The notes below the pieces were generated by a model. The model made no database searches, was not told the origin of the DNA, and was given only the letters and a program-made list of their open reading frames with translations. 64,000 nucleotides of DNA from Poindextera sp036494815. GTDB taxonomy: Bacteria; Pseudomonadota; Alphaproteobacteria; Caulobacterales; Caulobacteraceae. The position numbers and the translations under genes are program-made. The stretch spans positions 62,001 to 126,000 of the forward strand of contig DASXNV010000023.1 in assembly GCA_036494815.1 (NCBI GenBank), in the 5' to 3' direction. How positions within the stretch are numbered: the first letter of the stretch is position 1; each line of letters begins with the position of its first letter. Positions 36,160 to 47,036 of the stretch are shown here, piece by piece.

Positions 36160-37397
36160 GCGGCCGTTCGCTTAGGCTGAGCCACGACATAAAGCGCGGC
36201 GGTCGAGGCGATCATGCAGCCCAGGATAACTGCGGACAGGGGAGCCGGCCCATTGTCGTGCGACAGGGCGATCAGTCCCGACACCAGGGCGCCGACCCCG
36301 AACTGGAAGCCGCCGATCAGGGCCGAAGCGGACCCGACCCGCAGGGGATCCAGGCTCAAGCCGGCGGCCATGGTGTTGGGGCCAATGAAGCCGAAGGTGC
36401 CGAAGACAAAAAACAGCGGAATCAGGACACCCCACATGCCGCCGATCCCAGTGACCGCACCGATCAACATCGCGAGGGCGAAGACCAGCGACAGCGGCCG
36501 AAAGCGCATGAGAATGCGTTCAGGCGTGTCGCGGCGCAGGAGGTGGGCGTTGACCTGGCTCATGGCGATCATCGAGGCGGCGTTGGCGCCGAAGATCCAC
36601 ACGAAGCGTCCGGCCGAGACGCCATATTGGCCCATGATCAGCCCCGGCGCGGCCGAAACATAGGCGAAGAGCGCCGCGCTGTTGAAGGCGCCGGACAAAG
36701 TGTAGCCAACCAGGCGCTTTTGGCGGACCAGGGCAAGATAGCCGCGTAAGGGATGCTCCCCCCGCGCCTGGGCTTCGGTCTCGGGCGAGCGGGTCTCGCG
36801 CAGTCCGAAGAATGTAACCAATCCCATCAACAGTCCAAAGCCGAACAGCACCCCGAACACCGCCCGCCAGCTGGCCACGGTCAAAAGGGCGGCGCCGAAG
36901 AAGGGCGCGACAATCGGAGCGAGTCCCATGACCAACATCAACAGCGACAGGGCTCGGGCGGAATCGCGGGCGTTGTATCGGTCGCGAACGGCGGCGCGAG
37001 CAATCACCGGCCCGGCGCAGGCGCCCAGGGCCTGGACGAAACGGGCCGCCATCAACAACGGGATCGACGACGCCGCGGCGCAGGCGGCGGAGGCTATGAC
37101 ATAGAGGCATATGCCGAACAGCAAGGGCGGCCGGCGCCCCCACCGATCGGACGCCGGGCCATAGAAGAACTGGCCGATGGCCAATCCCGCCAGGAACGCA
37201 GACAGGGTCAGCTGGGCGTCGGCCACCGTGCCACCGAACTCACGCCCGATCGCCGGCAGGCTGGGCAGGTACATATCGATGGACATGGGCGCAAAGCCGG
37301 TCAGAGCGCCCAGCATCAGCACCAGGCTCCAGGCCACCTTCGCCGGCGGCGCGGGCCTGGTCTGGAGGGGCGAGGAGATGTCGGAAGAGTCGGGCAC
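36156..37397 (-). CDS. Bcr/CflA family multidrug efflux MFS transporter
   Basis: A 413-aa membrane protein with about twelve segments. MSIDMYLPSLPAI near 39-51 is the family's first-helix motif, followed by SDRWGRRPPLL near 104-114. Bcr/CflA carriers export drugs such as bicyclomycin, chloramphenicol or sulfonamides using the proton gradient. A single gene, divergent from the epoxide hydrolase gene with 134 nt between them. Confidence 0.9.
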   Translation of the reverse strand: MPDSSDISSPLQTRPAPPAKVAWSLVLMLGALTGFAPMSIDMYLPSLPAIGREFGGTVADAQLTLSAFLAGLAIGQFFYGPASDRWGRRPPLLFGICLYVIASAACAAASSIPLLMAARFVQALGACAGPVIARAAVRDRYNARDSARALSLLMLVMGLAPIVAPFFGAALLTVASWRAVFGVLFGFGLLMGLVTFFGLRETRSPETEAQARGEHPLRGYLALVRQKRLVGYTLSGAFNSAALFAYVSAAPGLIMGQYGVSAGRFVWIFGANAASMIAMSQVNAHLLRRDTPERILMRFRPLSLVFALAMLIGAVTGIGGMWGVLIPLFFVFGTFGFIGPNTMAAGLSLDPLRVGSASALIGGFQFGVGALVSGLIALSHDNGPAPLSAVILGCMIASTAALYVVAQPKRTAA

Positions 37398-37531
37398 GGC
37401 GGACCTTGAATTTCGCCTGCCTTAGTAGCCGCTTTGCGACGCGGCGGAACCCTCCCCGCGCTCTTGCCGCCACATATGGGAGAAGGCACGGTGCGCGCCT
37501 ACCGAGAAAGACAAGCCTAGAGGGACACGCC

Positions 37532-38536
37532 GTGACCGATATCCTCGCCCGCCAAATGCCGCCGGTGCAATATGCCGACACCAACGGCGTCCGCCTGGCC
37601 TATTACGAGGTCGGACCGCGCCAGGGCGTGCCGATTATTTTCTGCCACGGCTTTCCCGAATTGGCCTTTTCCTGGCGTCACCAATTGCGCGCCTGCGAAG
37701 CCGCTGGGCGCTGGGCCATCGCCCTGGACCAGCGCGGCTATGGCCTGACCCGGGGGCCGGACTCGGTGGAAGCCTACGACATCGAGCACCTGACCGGCGA
37801 CCTCATCGGCCTGATGGACCATCTGGGCGTGGAAAAGGCGGTGCTGTGCGGCCACGACTGGGGCGGCATCGTGGTGTGGCAGGCGCCGCTGCGCTATCCG
37901 GACCGCATCGCCGGCGTGATCGGCCTCAACACGCCCTTCATTCCCCGCGCCCCGATCGATCCCATCGCCATCATGCGCCACCGCATGGGGGACGAGATGT
38001 ATATCGTCCATTTCCAAAAGCCCGGCGAGGCCGACGCGGTGCTGGACGCCAATGTGCGCAAGGCCATGGACTTCTTCATGCGCCGTCCTGCTGGCGGAGA
38101 GGCGCCGCCCTCGGCGGGCCTGGCCAGCGAGCGCAAGCCCGGCGACGAGTCCGTGTTTCCCCTGGTGAAGATGGTCCAGGCCTATGACCCCGCCGCCGAT
38201 CCGCGCCAATTCTTCCTGAGTGACGACGAGTTCGAGGCCTTTGTGGAAACCTTTGAGCGCACCGGCTTCACCGGCGGCATCAACTGGTATCGCAACTTCA
38301 CCCGCAACTGGGAGCGCTCGGCGGGCATCGAAGAAAAGGTCAAGGTGGCGTCGCTGATGATCATGGCCGAGAAGGACGCGGTGCTGCCGCCCTCCGCCGC
38401 AGACGGCATGGAGGCCTATGTGCCTGACCTGGAACGGGTCCTGATCAAGGATTCCGGCCACTGGACGCAGCAGGAACAGCCCGATGCGGTGAACGCCGCC
38501 ATCCTGGGCTGGATGGATCGCCACTTTCCGACGTAG
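37532..38536 (+). CDS. Alpha/beta hydrolase, probable epoxide hydrolase
   Basis: A 334-aa alpha/beta hydrolase. HGFPE (39-43) is the oxyanion motif, Asp109 in GHDWGG is the nucleophile as in soluble epoxide hydrolases, and His310 in SGHWTQQEQP is the base. A Tyr pair in the cap is expected but is not pinned here. The GTG at 37532 with GAGGG eight nt upstream was chosen; an ATG at 37556 is possible. The prolyl aminopeptidase gene begins directly after it. Confidence 0.88.
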   Translation: MTDILARQMPPVQYADTNGVRLAYYEVGPRQGVPIIFCHGFPELAFSWRHQLRACEAAGRWAIALDQRGYGLTRGPDSVEAYDIEHLTGDLIGLMDHLGVEKAVLCGHDWGGIVVWQAPLRYPDRIAGVIGLNTPFIPRAPIDPIAIMRHRMGDEMYIVHFQKPGEADAVLDANVRKAMDFFMRRPAGGEAPPSAGLASERKPGDESVFPLVKMVQAYDPAADPRQFFLSDDEFEAFVETFERTGFTGGINWYRNFTRNWERSAGIEEKVKVASLMIMAEKDAVLPPSAADGMEAYVPDLERVLIKDSGHWTQQEQPDAVNAAILGWMDRHFPT

Positions 38537-38537
38537 A

Positions 38538-39542
38538 GTGAAGGTGATGGAACGCTCCGCACCCCCCGCCTCCCCCGCCGTCGCCCACGCCGCCAGGCGC
38601 TCGCTCTATCCGGACAACGAGCCCCACGCCTCGGGCTGGCTGCCGGTCACTGGCGGCCACGAAATCTATTACGAGGAATGCGGCAAGAAGAACGGCAAGC
38701 CGGCGGTGATCCTGCACGGCGGTCCGGGTGGGGCCATCAACCCGACCATGCGCCGGTTCTACGATCCATCCCGCTGGCGGATGATGCTGTTCGATCAGCG
38801 CGGCTGCGGCAAGTCGCGGCCTAACGCCTCGCTGGACGACAACACCACCTGGGCCCTGATCGAGGATATCGAGCGCCTGCGGGTGCAGATGGGCGTGGAG
38901 AAATGGAGCGTGTTCGGCGGCTCCTGGGGCTCCACCCTAGCCCTGGCCTACGCCATCACCCACCCCGAGCGGGTGGAGAGCCTGATCCTGCGTGGGGTGT
39001 TCCTGCTGACACAGCGCGAGCTGCGCTGGTTCTATCAGGACGGCGCCTCCATGCTGTTCCCTGACGCCTGGGCGCGGTTCGTCGAGCCGATCCCCGCGGA
39101 GGAGCGCCATGACCTGATGGGCGCCTATCACCGCCGCCTGACCCACGAGGACCGCCGGGTCCAGGCCCGCGCCGCAGCCGCCTGGAGCCAGTGGGAAGGC
39201 GACACCATCTCCATTCGCGGTCCCGAGGCCCGGCCGGCCAAATTCAACGAGGTCGACTTCGCCGTCGCCTTCGCCCGCATCGAATGCCACTATTTCGCCA
39301 ACCGCGGCTTCTTCACCGAAGACGGCTGGATCCTAAACAATATCGACCGGATCAAGGACATCCCCGGCTGGATCGTCCAGGGCCGCTTTGATGTGGTCAC
39401 CCCGCTGGAATCCGCCTGGGCGCTGAAGCAGGCCTGGCCGAAAGCCCAATTCGAAATCGTCTGGGACGCCGGCCACGCCTCCACCGAGCCAGGCATCATC
39501 GACGGACTGGTGCGGGCGACGGATCGGGCGTTTTCGCTGTAG
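38538..39542 (+). CDS. pip: Prolyl aminopeptidase (proline iminopeptidase)
   Basis: A 334-aa alpha/beta hydrolase of peptidase family S33. HGGPGG (60-65), DQRGCGKS (86-93) and the nucleophile Ser129 in GGSWGS are intact, with GRFDVVTP and DAGHAS supplying Asp and His near the C-terminus. It removes N-terminal proline from peptides. The GTG at 38538 starts one base after the upstream stop; an ATG at 38547 is also possible. Confidence 0.92.
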   Translation: MKVMERSAPPASPAVAHAARRSLYPDNEPHASGWLPVTGGHEIYYEECGKKNGKPAVILHGGPGGAINPTMRRFYDPSRWRMMLFDQRGCGKSRPNASLDDNTTWALIEDIERLRVQMGVEKWSVFGGSWGSTLALAYAITHPERVESLILRGVFLLTQRELRWFYQDGASMLFPDAWARFVEPIPAEERHDLMGAYHRRLTHEDRRVQARAAAAWSQWEGDTISIRGPEARPAKFNEVDFAVAFARIECHYFANRGFFTEDGWILNNIDRIKDIPGWIVQGRFDVVTPLESAWALKQAWPKAQFEIVWDAGHASTEPGIIDGLVRATDRAFSL

Positions 39543-39548
39543 GCGCCG

Positions 39549-40061
39549 CTATCCCGGCTCGCCCAAAAACCGAACCATCAGGATATCGTCCGAATAACCG
39601 TTCGGACCCTTCAGCGCTTTTGGCTCATGGCCATAGGCGATGAAGCCCAGCCGCTCATAGAGGCCGAGAGCGGCGGCGTTGCCGTGGGAGACGATCAGGC
39701 GAACCTGTTCCACCTCTTCGGCCGCATGATCCAGTACGGCCTGCACCAGGCCCGCGCCCACCCGGTAGCGACGCGCGTCGGGGGCGACGTACATGCCCCA
39801 CAGCAGGCCCTTATGCTGCTCCTTGGGGCTGGTTTCGCGCAGATATCCGGCCATGCCAACGATCCGCCCGTCCACAAAGGCGCCGAAGACGGCGAATTCG
39901 ATCACCCGTTGCTTGAAATGCTCGGGCGAGCGGGCGACCTCGGCTTCGTAGGTCGAGGAGAACACGTCCGGCGCTTCTTTCAGGCCGGCCAGGCGAATGG
40001 TGCGGTAGGCCTCGGCGTCATCGGCGGTGAGGCGGCGGATAACCACCTTCGGCGGCGTCAA
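39549..40061 (-). CDS. GNAT family N-acetyltransferase
   Basis: A 170-aa GNAT protein. VAPDARRYRVGAGLVQAVLDHA (about 92-114) holds the acetyl-CoA pyrophosphate loop, and YERLGF near 135-140 is the usual C-terminal motif. The acceptor is unknown. A TTG at 40061 gives a TTGA overlap with the rodA stop, and a GTG at 40046 is the alternative start. The overlap makes it the last gene of the mreB-rodA operon, so a link to cell-wall growth is possible. Confidence 0.82.
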   Translation of the reverse strand: MTPPKVVIRRLTADDAEAYRTIRLAGLKEAPDVFSSTYEAEVARSPEHFKQRVIEFAVFGAFVDGRIVGMAGYLRETSPKEQHKGLLWGMYVAPDARRYRVGAGLVQAVLDHAAEEVEQVRLIVSHGNAAALGLYERLGFIAYGHEPKALKGPNGYSDDILMVRFLGEPG

Positions 40062-41212
40062 AGCACGGCGCCCGAGCCGCTGGTGACCTCGCTGTAGCGG
40101 TGGACCCGCACCGCCTGCACCAGGCCGAAGCCGACCATCACCGTCAGCATCACCGTGCCGCCATAGGACAGGAGGGGCATGGGCACGCCCACCACGGGGG
40201 CCAGGCCCATGACCATGGCCCCATTGATCAGCACATAGAGGGCGAAGGTCGCCGTCACGCCCGCCGCGCTCAGCCGGCCGAAATGGCTGTGCGAGATGGA
40301 GGCGATGCGGATGGCGATGACCACCGCCGCGCCATAGAGCAACAGCATGGAGATGCAGCCCACCAGGCCAAACTCCTCGGCCAGGGTGGCGAAGATGAAG
40401 TCGGTCTGCTTCTCGGGCAGGAAGTTGAGCTGGCTCTGCGACCCCAGGCCATAGCCCTTGCCCAAGATGCCGCCGGAGCCGAGAGCGATCTTGGCCTGCA
40501 GGATGTGATAGCCGGAGCCGGACGGGTCGTTTTCCGGGTGCAGGAAGGTCAGAATACGGTCGCGCTGGTAGGGCTTCATCACAAAGCGGACGAACACCGG
40601 CACTACAGCGACCAAGCCCAGGCCGCCCGCCGCCATCAGCCGCCAGCTGAGCCCCGCCAGAGCCACCACCGACCCGCCGGTGGCCACCAACAGGATGGCG
40701 GTTCCCAGGTCGGGCTGCTTGGCGACCAGCAGGGCCGGCGCGGCGATCATCCCCGCCGGGATCAACAACCACCAGGACAGGCGCGCATTGTTGGCCGAAA
40801 GCCCGTGGTAGAACCGGGCCAGGGCCAGGACCAGGCCGATCTTCATGATCTCCGACGGCTGGATCTGCAACGGCCCCAGTTGCAGCCAGCGGGTGGCGCC
40901 CAGGGAGGAGTGGCCGACGAACATCACGGCCACCAGCAGCAGAAAGCCTACGGCATAGACCGGATAGGCGGCGATGAACCAGACCCGCAGATCCACCAGG
41001 GCCAGGCCCAGCATCAACACAAGGCACAGGCCAAAGCGGATCAGGTGCTTGGCCGCCCAGGGCTCCCAGGCGCTGCCGGCGATGGAATAGAGCATCAGTC
41101 CGCCGGCGCCCGCGATCAGGCAGAGCAACGCGGTCAAGGTCCAGTCGATCTGGCCGAACTTGATGGTCGGGCGGTCGCGCTCGCCGGGGCGCGTCAGGGC
41201 GCTGGAGGTCAT
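40058..41212 (-). CDS. rodA: Rod-shape peptidoglycan polymerase RodA
   Basis: A 384-aa SEDS-family glycosyltransferase with about ten membrane segments. WLQLGPLQIQPSE, FLHPENDPSGSGYH, the PEKQTDFIF segment with the functional Asp, and the C-terminal PLLSYGGT motif are present. With PBP2 it polymerises and crosslinks side-wall peptidoglycan. Its start overlaps the mrdA stop by 4 nt. Confidence 0.95.
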   Translation of the reverse strand: MTSSALTRPGERDRPTIKFGQIDWTLTALLCLIAGAGGLMLYSIAGSAWEPWAAKHLIRFGLCLVLMLGLALVDLRVWFIAAYPVYAVGFLLLVAVMFVGHSSLGATRWLQLGPLQIQPSEIMKIGLVLALARFYHGLSANNARLSWWLLIPAGMIAAPALLVAKQPDLGTAILLVATGGSVVALAGLSWRLMAAGGLGLVAVVPVFVRFVMKPYQRDRILTFLHPENDPSGSGYHILQAKIALGSGGILGKGYGLGSQSQLNFLPEKQTDFIFATLAEEFGLVGCISMLLLYGAAVVIAIRIASISHSHFGRLSAAGVTATFALYVLINGAMVMGLAPVVGVPMPLLSYGGTVMLTVMVGFGLVQAVRVHRYSEVTSGSGAVL

Positions 41213-43197
41213 TCGGAAACGCCCGCATCGGGGTTGGGGCCGGCCACGCCGGGCAAGGGGCCGCCGGTCGGCGGCGGCGGCGCGGCGCCTTCGGCGGGGC
41301 CGGCAGGCAGTTCTGGCATGGGCATGGGCTTTTCGATCCGCGCGCGGATCTCAGGATCCTTCAGCAACGCCACGCGCATGATCTCCCGCGCCTTTGGCGC
41401 CGCGGCCTCGGCGCCGAAACCCCCATGCTCGACCAGGACGCTCATGGCGTAGCGCGGGTCGTCATAGGGCGCGAAGGCGATGAACCAGGCGTGATCCCGC
41501 TGCATCCACGCGCCGACCGCGCCGTGAGAACCATGGGAGCCGCCGGCATAGTTGTGGGCCTGGGCGGTGCCGGTCTTGCCGGCCATCTTGATTGGGCCAA
41601 GCCCCAATTGCGCCGCGGCGGCGGCCGTCCCGCCACCCTCGGTGACAGCGGCCATGGCGGAGCGTACGAAGTCGATATGCTCCTTGGCGAAGGGCAAGTC
41701 CGGCGCCTGGGCGCCCGAAGGCTCCGCCACGCCGCCGATGGAATGGATCAGCCGCGGTTGCAGCGCCTTGCTCCCATTAGCCAGGCGCGAGGCCATGACA
41801 CAGAGCTGCAGGGCGTTGACGTTCACATAGCCCTGGCCGATGCCCATGCTGGGGGTCTCACCCGGATGCCAGACCGGATCGTGCGGGAAGGCCCGGCGCT
41901 TATAAGCCGTGTCTGGCACCAAGCCCGCCTTCTGGCCAGAAATGCCGATGTCGTGGATTTCGCCCAAGCCGAACTGGCGGGCCGTAGCCGCGATCCGGTC
42001 CGGCCCGATGGCCAGCGCGCACTGGTAGAAATAGATGTCGCATGAAGTCGCGATCGCGCCGCGCAGGTCCTGGGCGCCATGCGCCTTGTCGCAGTGCCAC
42101 ACGCGCCCGCCCCACGGCCAGGACTTGCCGCAGACATGCACGGTCTTGGGATCGTAGCCATTTTCCAGCGCCGCCAAGGCCACCATGGTCTTGAAGGTGG
42201 ACCCCGGCGGATAGGTGGCGGTCAGCGCCTTGTTGAAAAGAGGCTTGTGATCGTACTGCATCAAGGCGCTGTACTCGGCGCCAGCCAGGCCGGTGACGAA
42301 GCGATTGGCGTCGAAGCTCGGCGCCGACATCATGCAGAGAATGTCGCCACTGCGGCAGTCCATCATCACCGCTGCGCCGGACTCGGCGCCAAACACTTCC
42401 AGGGCGCGGTTTTGGATATCGGCGTCCAGGGTCAGATGCACGGTCTTGCCGGGGACCGGCTTGATGTCGCCGAGGGGATCCTCGCGCACCACCTTGCCCT
42501 TGGAATCGACCTCAACCTTCTGGCCGCCAGCCTTGCCGCGCAGATCCAGGTCCAGGGCTTTTTCCACCCCCTGCTTGCCGATGCGAAAGCCGGGATTAAG
42601 CAGCAGAGGGTCGGGATTCGGCCCGGCGGCCTTCAGCACCGTATCGGTGACCTTGGAGACATAGCCGACCACATGGGCGAAGGCCCCGCCGAAGGGATAG
42701 GTGCGCGCCTCGCCCATATCGGCCTGCAGGCCGGGCAATTCGGGGGTTCGCACGTTGAGGCGGGCGAACTCGTCCCAGCTCAGATCCTCGGCCAGCACAA
42801 CGGGCACAAAGGCTTGGCCATTTTCGATCTCGCGCGACAGCTGGCGCCGCTTGTCCGGAGTGATAGGGATCAGCTGGGCCGCGGCGTCCAGGGCCGCGTC
42901 CACGTCGTCGACCTGGTCCTTGAGCAGCAACAGGCGGAAATTGGGCCGGTTCGAAGCCAGCTCCACCCCATTGCGGTCCAGGATCAGCCCGCGCGGCGGC
43001 GGCACCAGGCGGAAATTGAACTGGTTGTTGATGGCCAGCAGCTTGTAGCGGTTGTTCTCAACGATCTGCAGCTCGGCCAGGCGCCCCCCCAGAGCAAACA
43101 GGCCCGCCGTGACCACCCCGCCCATGATGAAGGCGCGCCTGTGGAACACGCCCTGGCGTTCGTTGACCTCGTTGAAGAAGATGGAGGGTTCGCTCAT
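41209..43197 (-). CDS. mrdA: Penicillin-binding protein 2 (transpeptidase)
   Basis: A 662-aa class B PBP. A membrane anchor (about 22-40), a pedestal domain, then the transpeptidase motifs STFK (Ser333), SCD (385-387) and KTG (541-543). It crosslinks side-wall murein as the partner of RodA. The C-terminal 30 residues are Pro/Gly-rich. Start at 43197 is preferred over an in-frame upstream extension that runs through mreD and mreC. It overlaps mreD by 4 nt and rodA by 4 nt. Confidence 0.95.
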   Translation of the reverse strand: MSEPSIFFNEVNERQGVFHRRAFIMGGVVTAGLFALGGRLAELQIVENNRYKLLAINNQFNFRLVPPPRGLILDRNGVELASNRPNFRLLLLKDQVDDVDAALDAAAQLIPITPDKRRQLSREIENGQAFVPVVLAEDLSWDEFARLNVRTPELPGLQADMGEARTYPFGGAFAHVVGYVSKVTDTVLKAAGPNPDPLLLNPGFRIGKQGVEKALDLDLRGKAGGQKVEVDSKGKVVREDPLGDIKPVPGKTVHLTLDADIQNRALEVFGAESGAAVMMDCRSGDILCMMSAPSFDANRFVTGLAGAEYSALMQYDHKPLFNKALTATYPPGSTFKTMVALAALENGYDPKTVHVCGKSWPWGGRVWHCDKAHGAQDLRGAIATSCDIYFYQCALAIGPDRIAATARQFGLGEIHDIGISGQKAGLVPDTAYKRRAFPHDPVWHPGETPSMGIGQGYVNVNALQLCVMASRLANGSKALQPRLIHSIGGVAEPSGAQAPDLPFAKEHIDFVRSAMAAVTEGGGTAAAAAQLGLGPIKMAGKTGTAQAHNYAGGSHGSHGAVGAWMQRDHAWFIAFAPYDDPRYAMSVLVEHGGFGAEAAAPKAREIMRVALLKDPEIRARIEKPMPMPELPAGPAEGAAPPPPTGGPLPGVAGPNPDAGVSE

Positions 43198-43712
43198 CGA
43201 AACCGCACGTCCGCGTCCTCGAACCGCTCGATCAGACCGCGAGCAACGGGATAGAGCAGCGCTGTGGCCAAAAATTGCCAGAACACGGCCATGGGGCTCG
43301 GAAAGGCCAGGGAATCCACCGCGGTCAGCAGGTATCCGACGCCAAAGGCCAGGCCGGTGGCGCCGATATACCAGGCCAGGCGGGCCAGGTTGCTCTGTCC
43401 GCTCATGATGCTTCGGGCGCTGAGCACCACCGCATAGGGCGCCAGCAGCGACACAGCCCACAGGCCGGCCGGGCCGCCCCAGAACAGGTCCAGGAACAGG
43501 CCAATCGCCAGAAGCGCGAACGGGGCCAGGATCGACGGCCGGATCACCGCCCAGGCGAAGGACAGCACCAGCGGAAACACCGGCTCGGGCAGACGCAGGC
43601 CCAGGATCTGGATCGGCACGGCGAACAGGATCGTGGCCCAGATGCAATAGAGCGCCGGCAGGCCCAACCAGCGCCAAGCCGCGAGCGGGCGGGCGGACTG
43701 GATCAGGCTCAT
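43194..43712 (-). CDS. mreD: Rod-shape-determining protein MreD
   Basis: A 172-aa membrane protein with about five segments; the weakly conserved MreD pattern is recognised mostly from position between mreC and mrdA and from length. It links MreC to the cell-wall machinery at the membrane. It overlaps both neighbours by 4 nt. Confidence 0.88.
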   Translation of the reverse strand: MSLIQSARPLAAWRWLGLPALYCIWATILFAVPIQILGLRLPEPVFPLVLSFAWAVIRPSILAPFALLAIGLFLDLFWGGPAGLWAVSLLAPYAVVLSARSIMSGQSNLARLAWYIGATGLAFGVGYLLTAVDSLAFPSPMAVFWQFLATALLYPVARGLIERFEDADVRFR

Positions 43713-44836
43713 CGCGGCGGCCCTGATGGCGCTGGCGCCGCGGAGCTTGGAGTCGGCGTTCGGGAAGGCCTGGCGCGTTTGGCCGGCGCGACTCCCGGCT
43801 TGACAGCTGGCTTGGCGGACGCCGGCTTGCTGGGAGCGTTCGACGCAGGCGCTGCTGTCTCAGCGCCGGCCACCGCCGGAGCTGGCGCCGCGACCGGCTT
43901 AGGCGCGGGATGTTCCAGCTGCTGGATCGCCTCGCTCTGGGCGGGCGGCAGGGGCGGCAGATTACTTTCGCCCAGCGCCTTCTGGTCGACCAGCTGGTGG
44001 AAGTCCTTGAACAGCAGCACGCGGACGAAATCGATGGCGGCGAAGTCCGAGTCGAGCCGCACCCGCCAGTTGCCATCCAGGCCCATCACAGCCACGCCCA
44101 CCGGCAGGCCGCGCGGGAACACCCCGCCGTCGCCCGAGGTCAGGATACGGTCGCCGGGCTGCACCGGGTTCTGGCCGCGCATATAGGCCAGCTTGGGGTT
44201 GGGGCCGCCCTCGCCGGTCAGGATGGCCCGGGCGTTGGTGCGGTCGACCAGCACCGGCGTGCGGCTGGCGATGTCGGTCAGCAGCAGGATGCGGCTGGCC
44301 CCGCGAGAGACTCCGACCACCCGGCCCACGAGGCCATGCTCGCTCATCACCGGATTGCCGATGACCACGCCCCGCTCCGAGCCGATGTCGGCCAGGCGGG
44401 TGTTGGAGAAGGGGCCGCGCGCGTCGATGACGACGTGGCCGGTGACCATGTCTATGGGCGGATCGGTCCTGAGACTCAGCAGCGCCCTCAGCCGCTCGTT
44501 CTCATTGCGCAGGGCGATGGCGGCGTCGCGATAGCGTTCCAGATCCAGGTTCTGCTGGCGCAGCTGCTGGTTCTGGCTGATGGCGAAGAAATAGCCGCGC
44601 ACGGCGTCGACCCCGCCGCCGGTCCAGCGCACCGGCGCGGCGATGGCCCCGCCCACGGGCACGGCGACGCTGTCGACCACGTTCTTGCTGGCGCTATAGG
44701 CCTCGGCCTGCAGCGTCTCGCGGCGGTCACCGATCAGGATGGCGGCGGCGATGATCCCCGCAACGATCACGGCGACGCTCGCCGTCCAGATCAGCGGCGC
44801 CTTGATATCGACAAGAGGCCCATCCCTCAGGGACAC
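43709..44836 (-). CDS. mreC: Rod-shape-determining protein MreC
   Basis: A 375-aa protein: a membrane anchor (about 15-33), a short coiled coil (about 75-110) and two beta domains with the conserved VTGHVVIDARGPFSNTRL region. MreC organises the elongasome on the periplasmic side. The last 70 residues are a Pro/Ala/Lys-rich disordered tail, longer than in E. coli and similar to Caulobacter-type MreC. It follows mreB after 49 nt. Confidence 0.93.
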   Translation of the reverse strand: MSLRDGPLVDIKAPLIWTASVAVIVAGIIAAAILIGDRRETLQAEAYSASKNVVDSVAVPVGGAIAAPVRWTGGGVDAVRGYFFAISQNQQLRQQNLDLERYRDAAIALRNENERLRALLSLRTDPPIDMVTGHVVIDARGPFSNTRLADIGSERGVVIGNPVMSEHGLVGRVVGVSRGASRILLLTDIASRTPVLVDRTNARAILTGEGGPNPKLAYMRGQNPVQPGDRILTSGDGGVFPRGLPVGVAVMGLDGNWRVRLDSDFAAIDFVRVLLFKDFHQLVDQKALGESNLPPLPPAQSEAIQQLEHPAPKPVAAPAPAVAGAETAAPASNAPSKPASAKPAVKPGVAPAKRARPSRTPTPSSAAPAPSGPPR

Positions 44837-44885
44837 GCGTTCGCCTCCGGGGGTTAGTGCATGGGCGAGCTCGCCCAGGCGGCCC

Positions 44886-45929
<1,044 letters not shown>

Positions 45930-46104
45930 GCAGGGCCTTGATACGGATGGATGGTGTCGAAACGGACGACGACGCTGAGAGCTAGAGCTTCCCCCTTACC
46001 ACGCTTTGCGACGCGGCCAGACGATCGCCCCTTCCGACAGACCGCTCCCTGTGCACCGCAAACAATTTGATTTCAAGGGTCTAAGTGTGCGGCAAGGCGC
46101 GCCA
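45930..46104. promoter_or_regulatory. mreB promoter region
   Basis: These 175 bases carry the mreB operon promoter for leftward transcription and the 3' end region of the EamA gene. An AT-richer patch (CAAACAATTTGATTTC, near 46060-46075) is present, but I could not settle on -35 and -10 hexamers. Confidence 0.4.
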
Positions 46105-46995
46105 TTAGCCTAGGGTGGTGAACACAACCCCGATTAGCACCGCCCCGCCGGCCAGGATCTGGCGCGGATGCAGGCGTTCGTGGAAGAAGCGTCGTCCGGC
46201 TATGGCGGCCATAGGCGCCTCGATCACCCCTACGGCGCGAACCGGAGCCGCCGTCGACAGAGCCAGGGCTATGAACCAGCCGGCCGAGGCGCAAGCGCCG
46301 CACAGCCCAGCGCCCAGGGACTGGCGCCAGCTTTTCGCCACCGCCGCCAAGGATTTACGGTCCTTCAGAGCCAGCCAGACCGTCAGGCAGGCAGCCTGCA
46401 TGGCCTGCACCACGGTCACGCTGGCCACTGCACCATAGATCGGATGCTGCGGCTCCATGGCCAGACTGGCATGGCGGAAGGCGTTGAGCGAAAAGCCGAA
46501 GAACAGGCCGGACAACAGGCCGAAAGCGGCGCCTGAGACCGGTTGAGGGCCCGTCGCGCCCTTGGGCCAGGTTAGGGCCAACAGGCCTGCCGTAGTTACC
46601 GCCACCCCGCCCCAGGCCACCCCGCTCAAACGATCGTGATAGACGACCAGGCCCAGAATGGCCGCCAGCGGCAGGGAGCTTTGCTGCAGCGCCGTGCCGA
46701 CCGCGAACCCGGCGCGGCGCATGGCGACCAGCAGCGCAGCCGTGGCCAGCACCTGAGCCAGGGCGCCGGCGCTGGCCGTCTGCCAGAACACGGCCGTCAG
46801 GTGCGGCCGCGCCGAGGGAACCAGGACCTGGGCGACGAGCGTGAAAGCGATCGAGAACGGCAGCCCGAACAGGAACCGCACCAAGGTCGCGCCCCAAGGT
46901 CCGGTGGACGGCATCAAGCCCCGCTGCAGGCCGTTGCGCGCGACCTGAAACGCCGAGGCCAGGATCGTGGCGGGGATCCAGATGAGGGTGAACAT
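46105..46995 (-). CDS. EamA/DMT-type transporter
   Basis: A 296-aa ten-segment membrane protein with the two-fold EamA repeat typical of drug/metabolite transporters; the substrate is unknown. The ATG at 46995 gives a normal family start (MFTLIWIPATILASAFQ), while a longer in-frame reading from 47085 uses sequence of the palindromic element upstream. Confidence 0.84.
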   Translation of the reverse strand: MFTLIWIPATILASAFQVARNGLQRGLMPSTGPWGATLVRFLFGLPFSIAFTLVAQVLVPSARPHLTAVFWQTASAGALAQVLATAALLVAMRRAGFAVGTALQQSSLPLAAILGLVVYHDRLSGVAWGGVAVTTAGLLALTWPKGATGPQPVSGAAFGLLSGLFFGFSLNAFRHASLAMEPQHPIYGAVASVTVVQAMQAACLTVWLALKDRKSLAAVAKSWRQSLGAGLCGACASAGWFIALALSTAAPVRAVGVIEAPMAAIAGRRFFHERLHPRQILAGGAVLIGVVFTTLG

Positions 46996-47036
46996 GGGGG
47001 GCCTGACGAAATTGGAATGAAGCGATCCGCCGGCGA

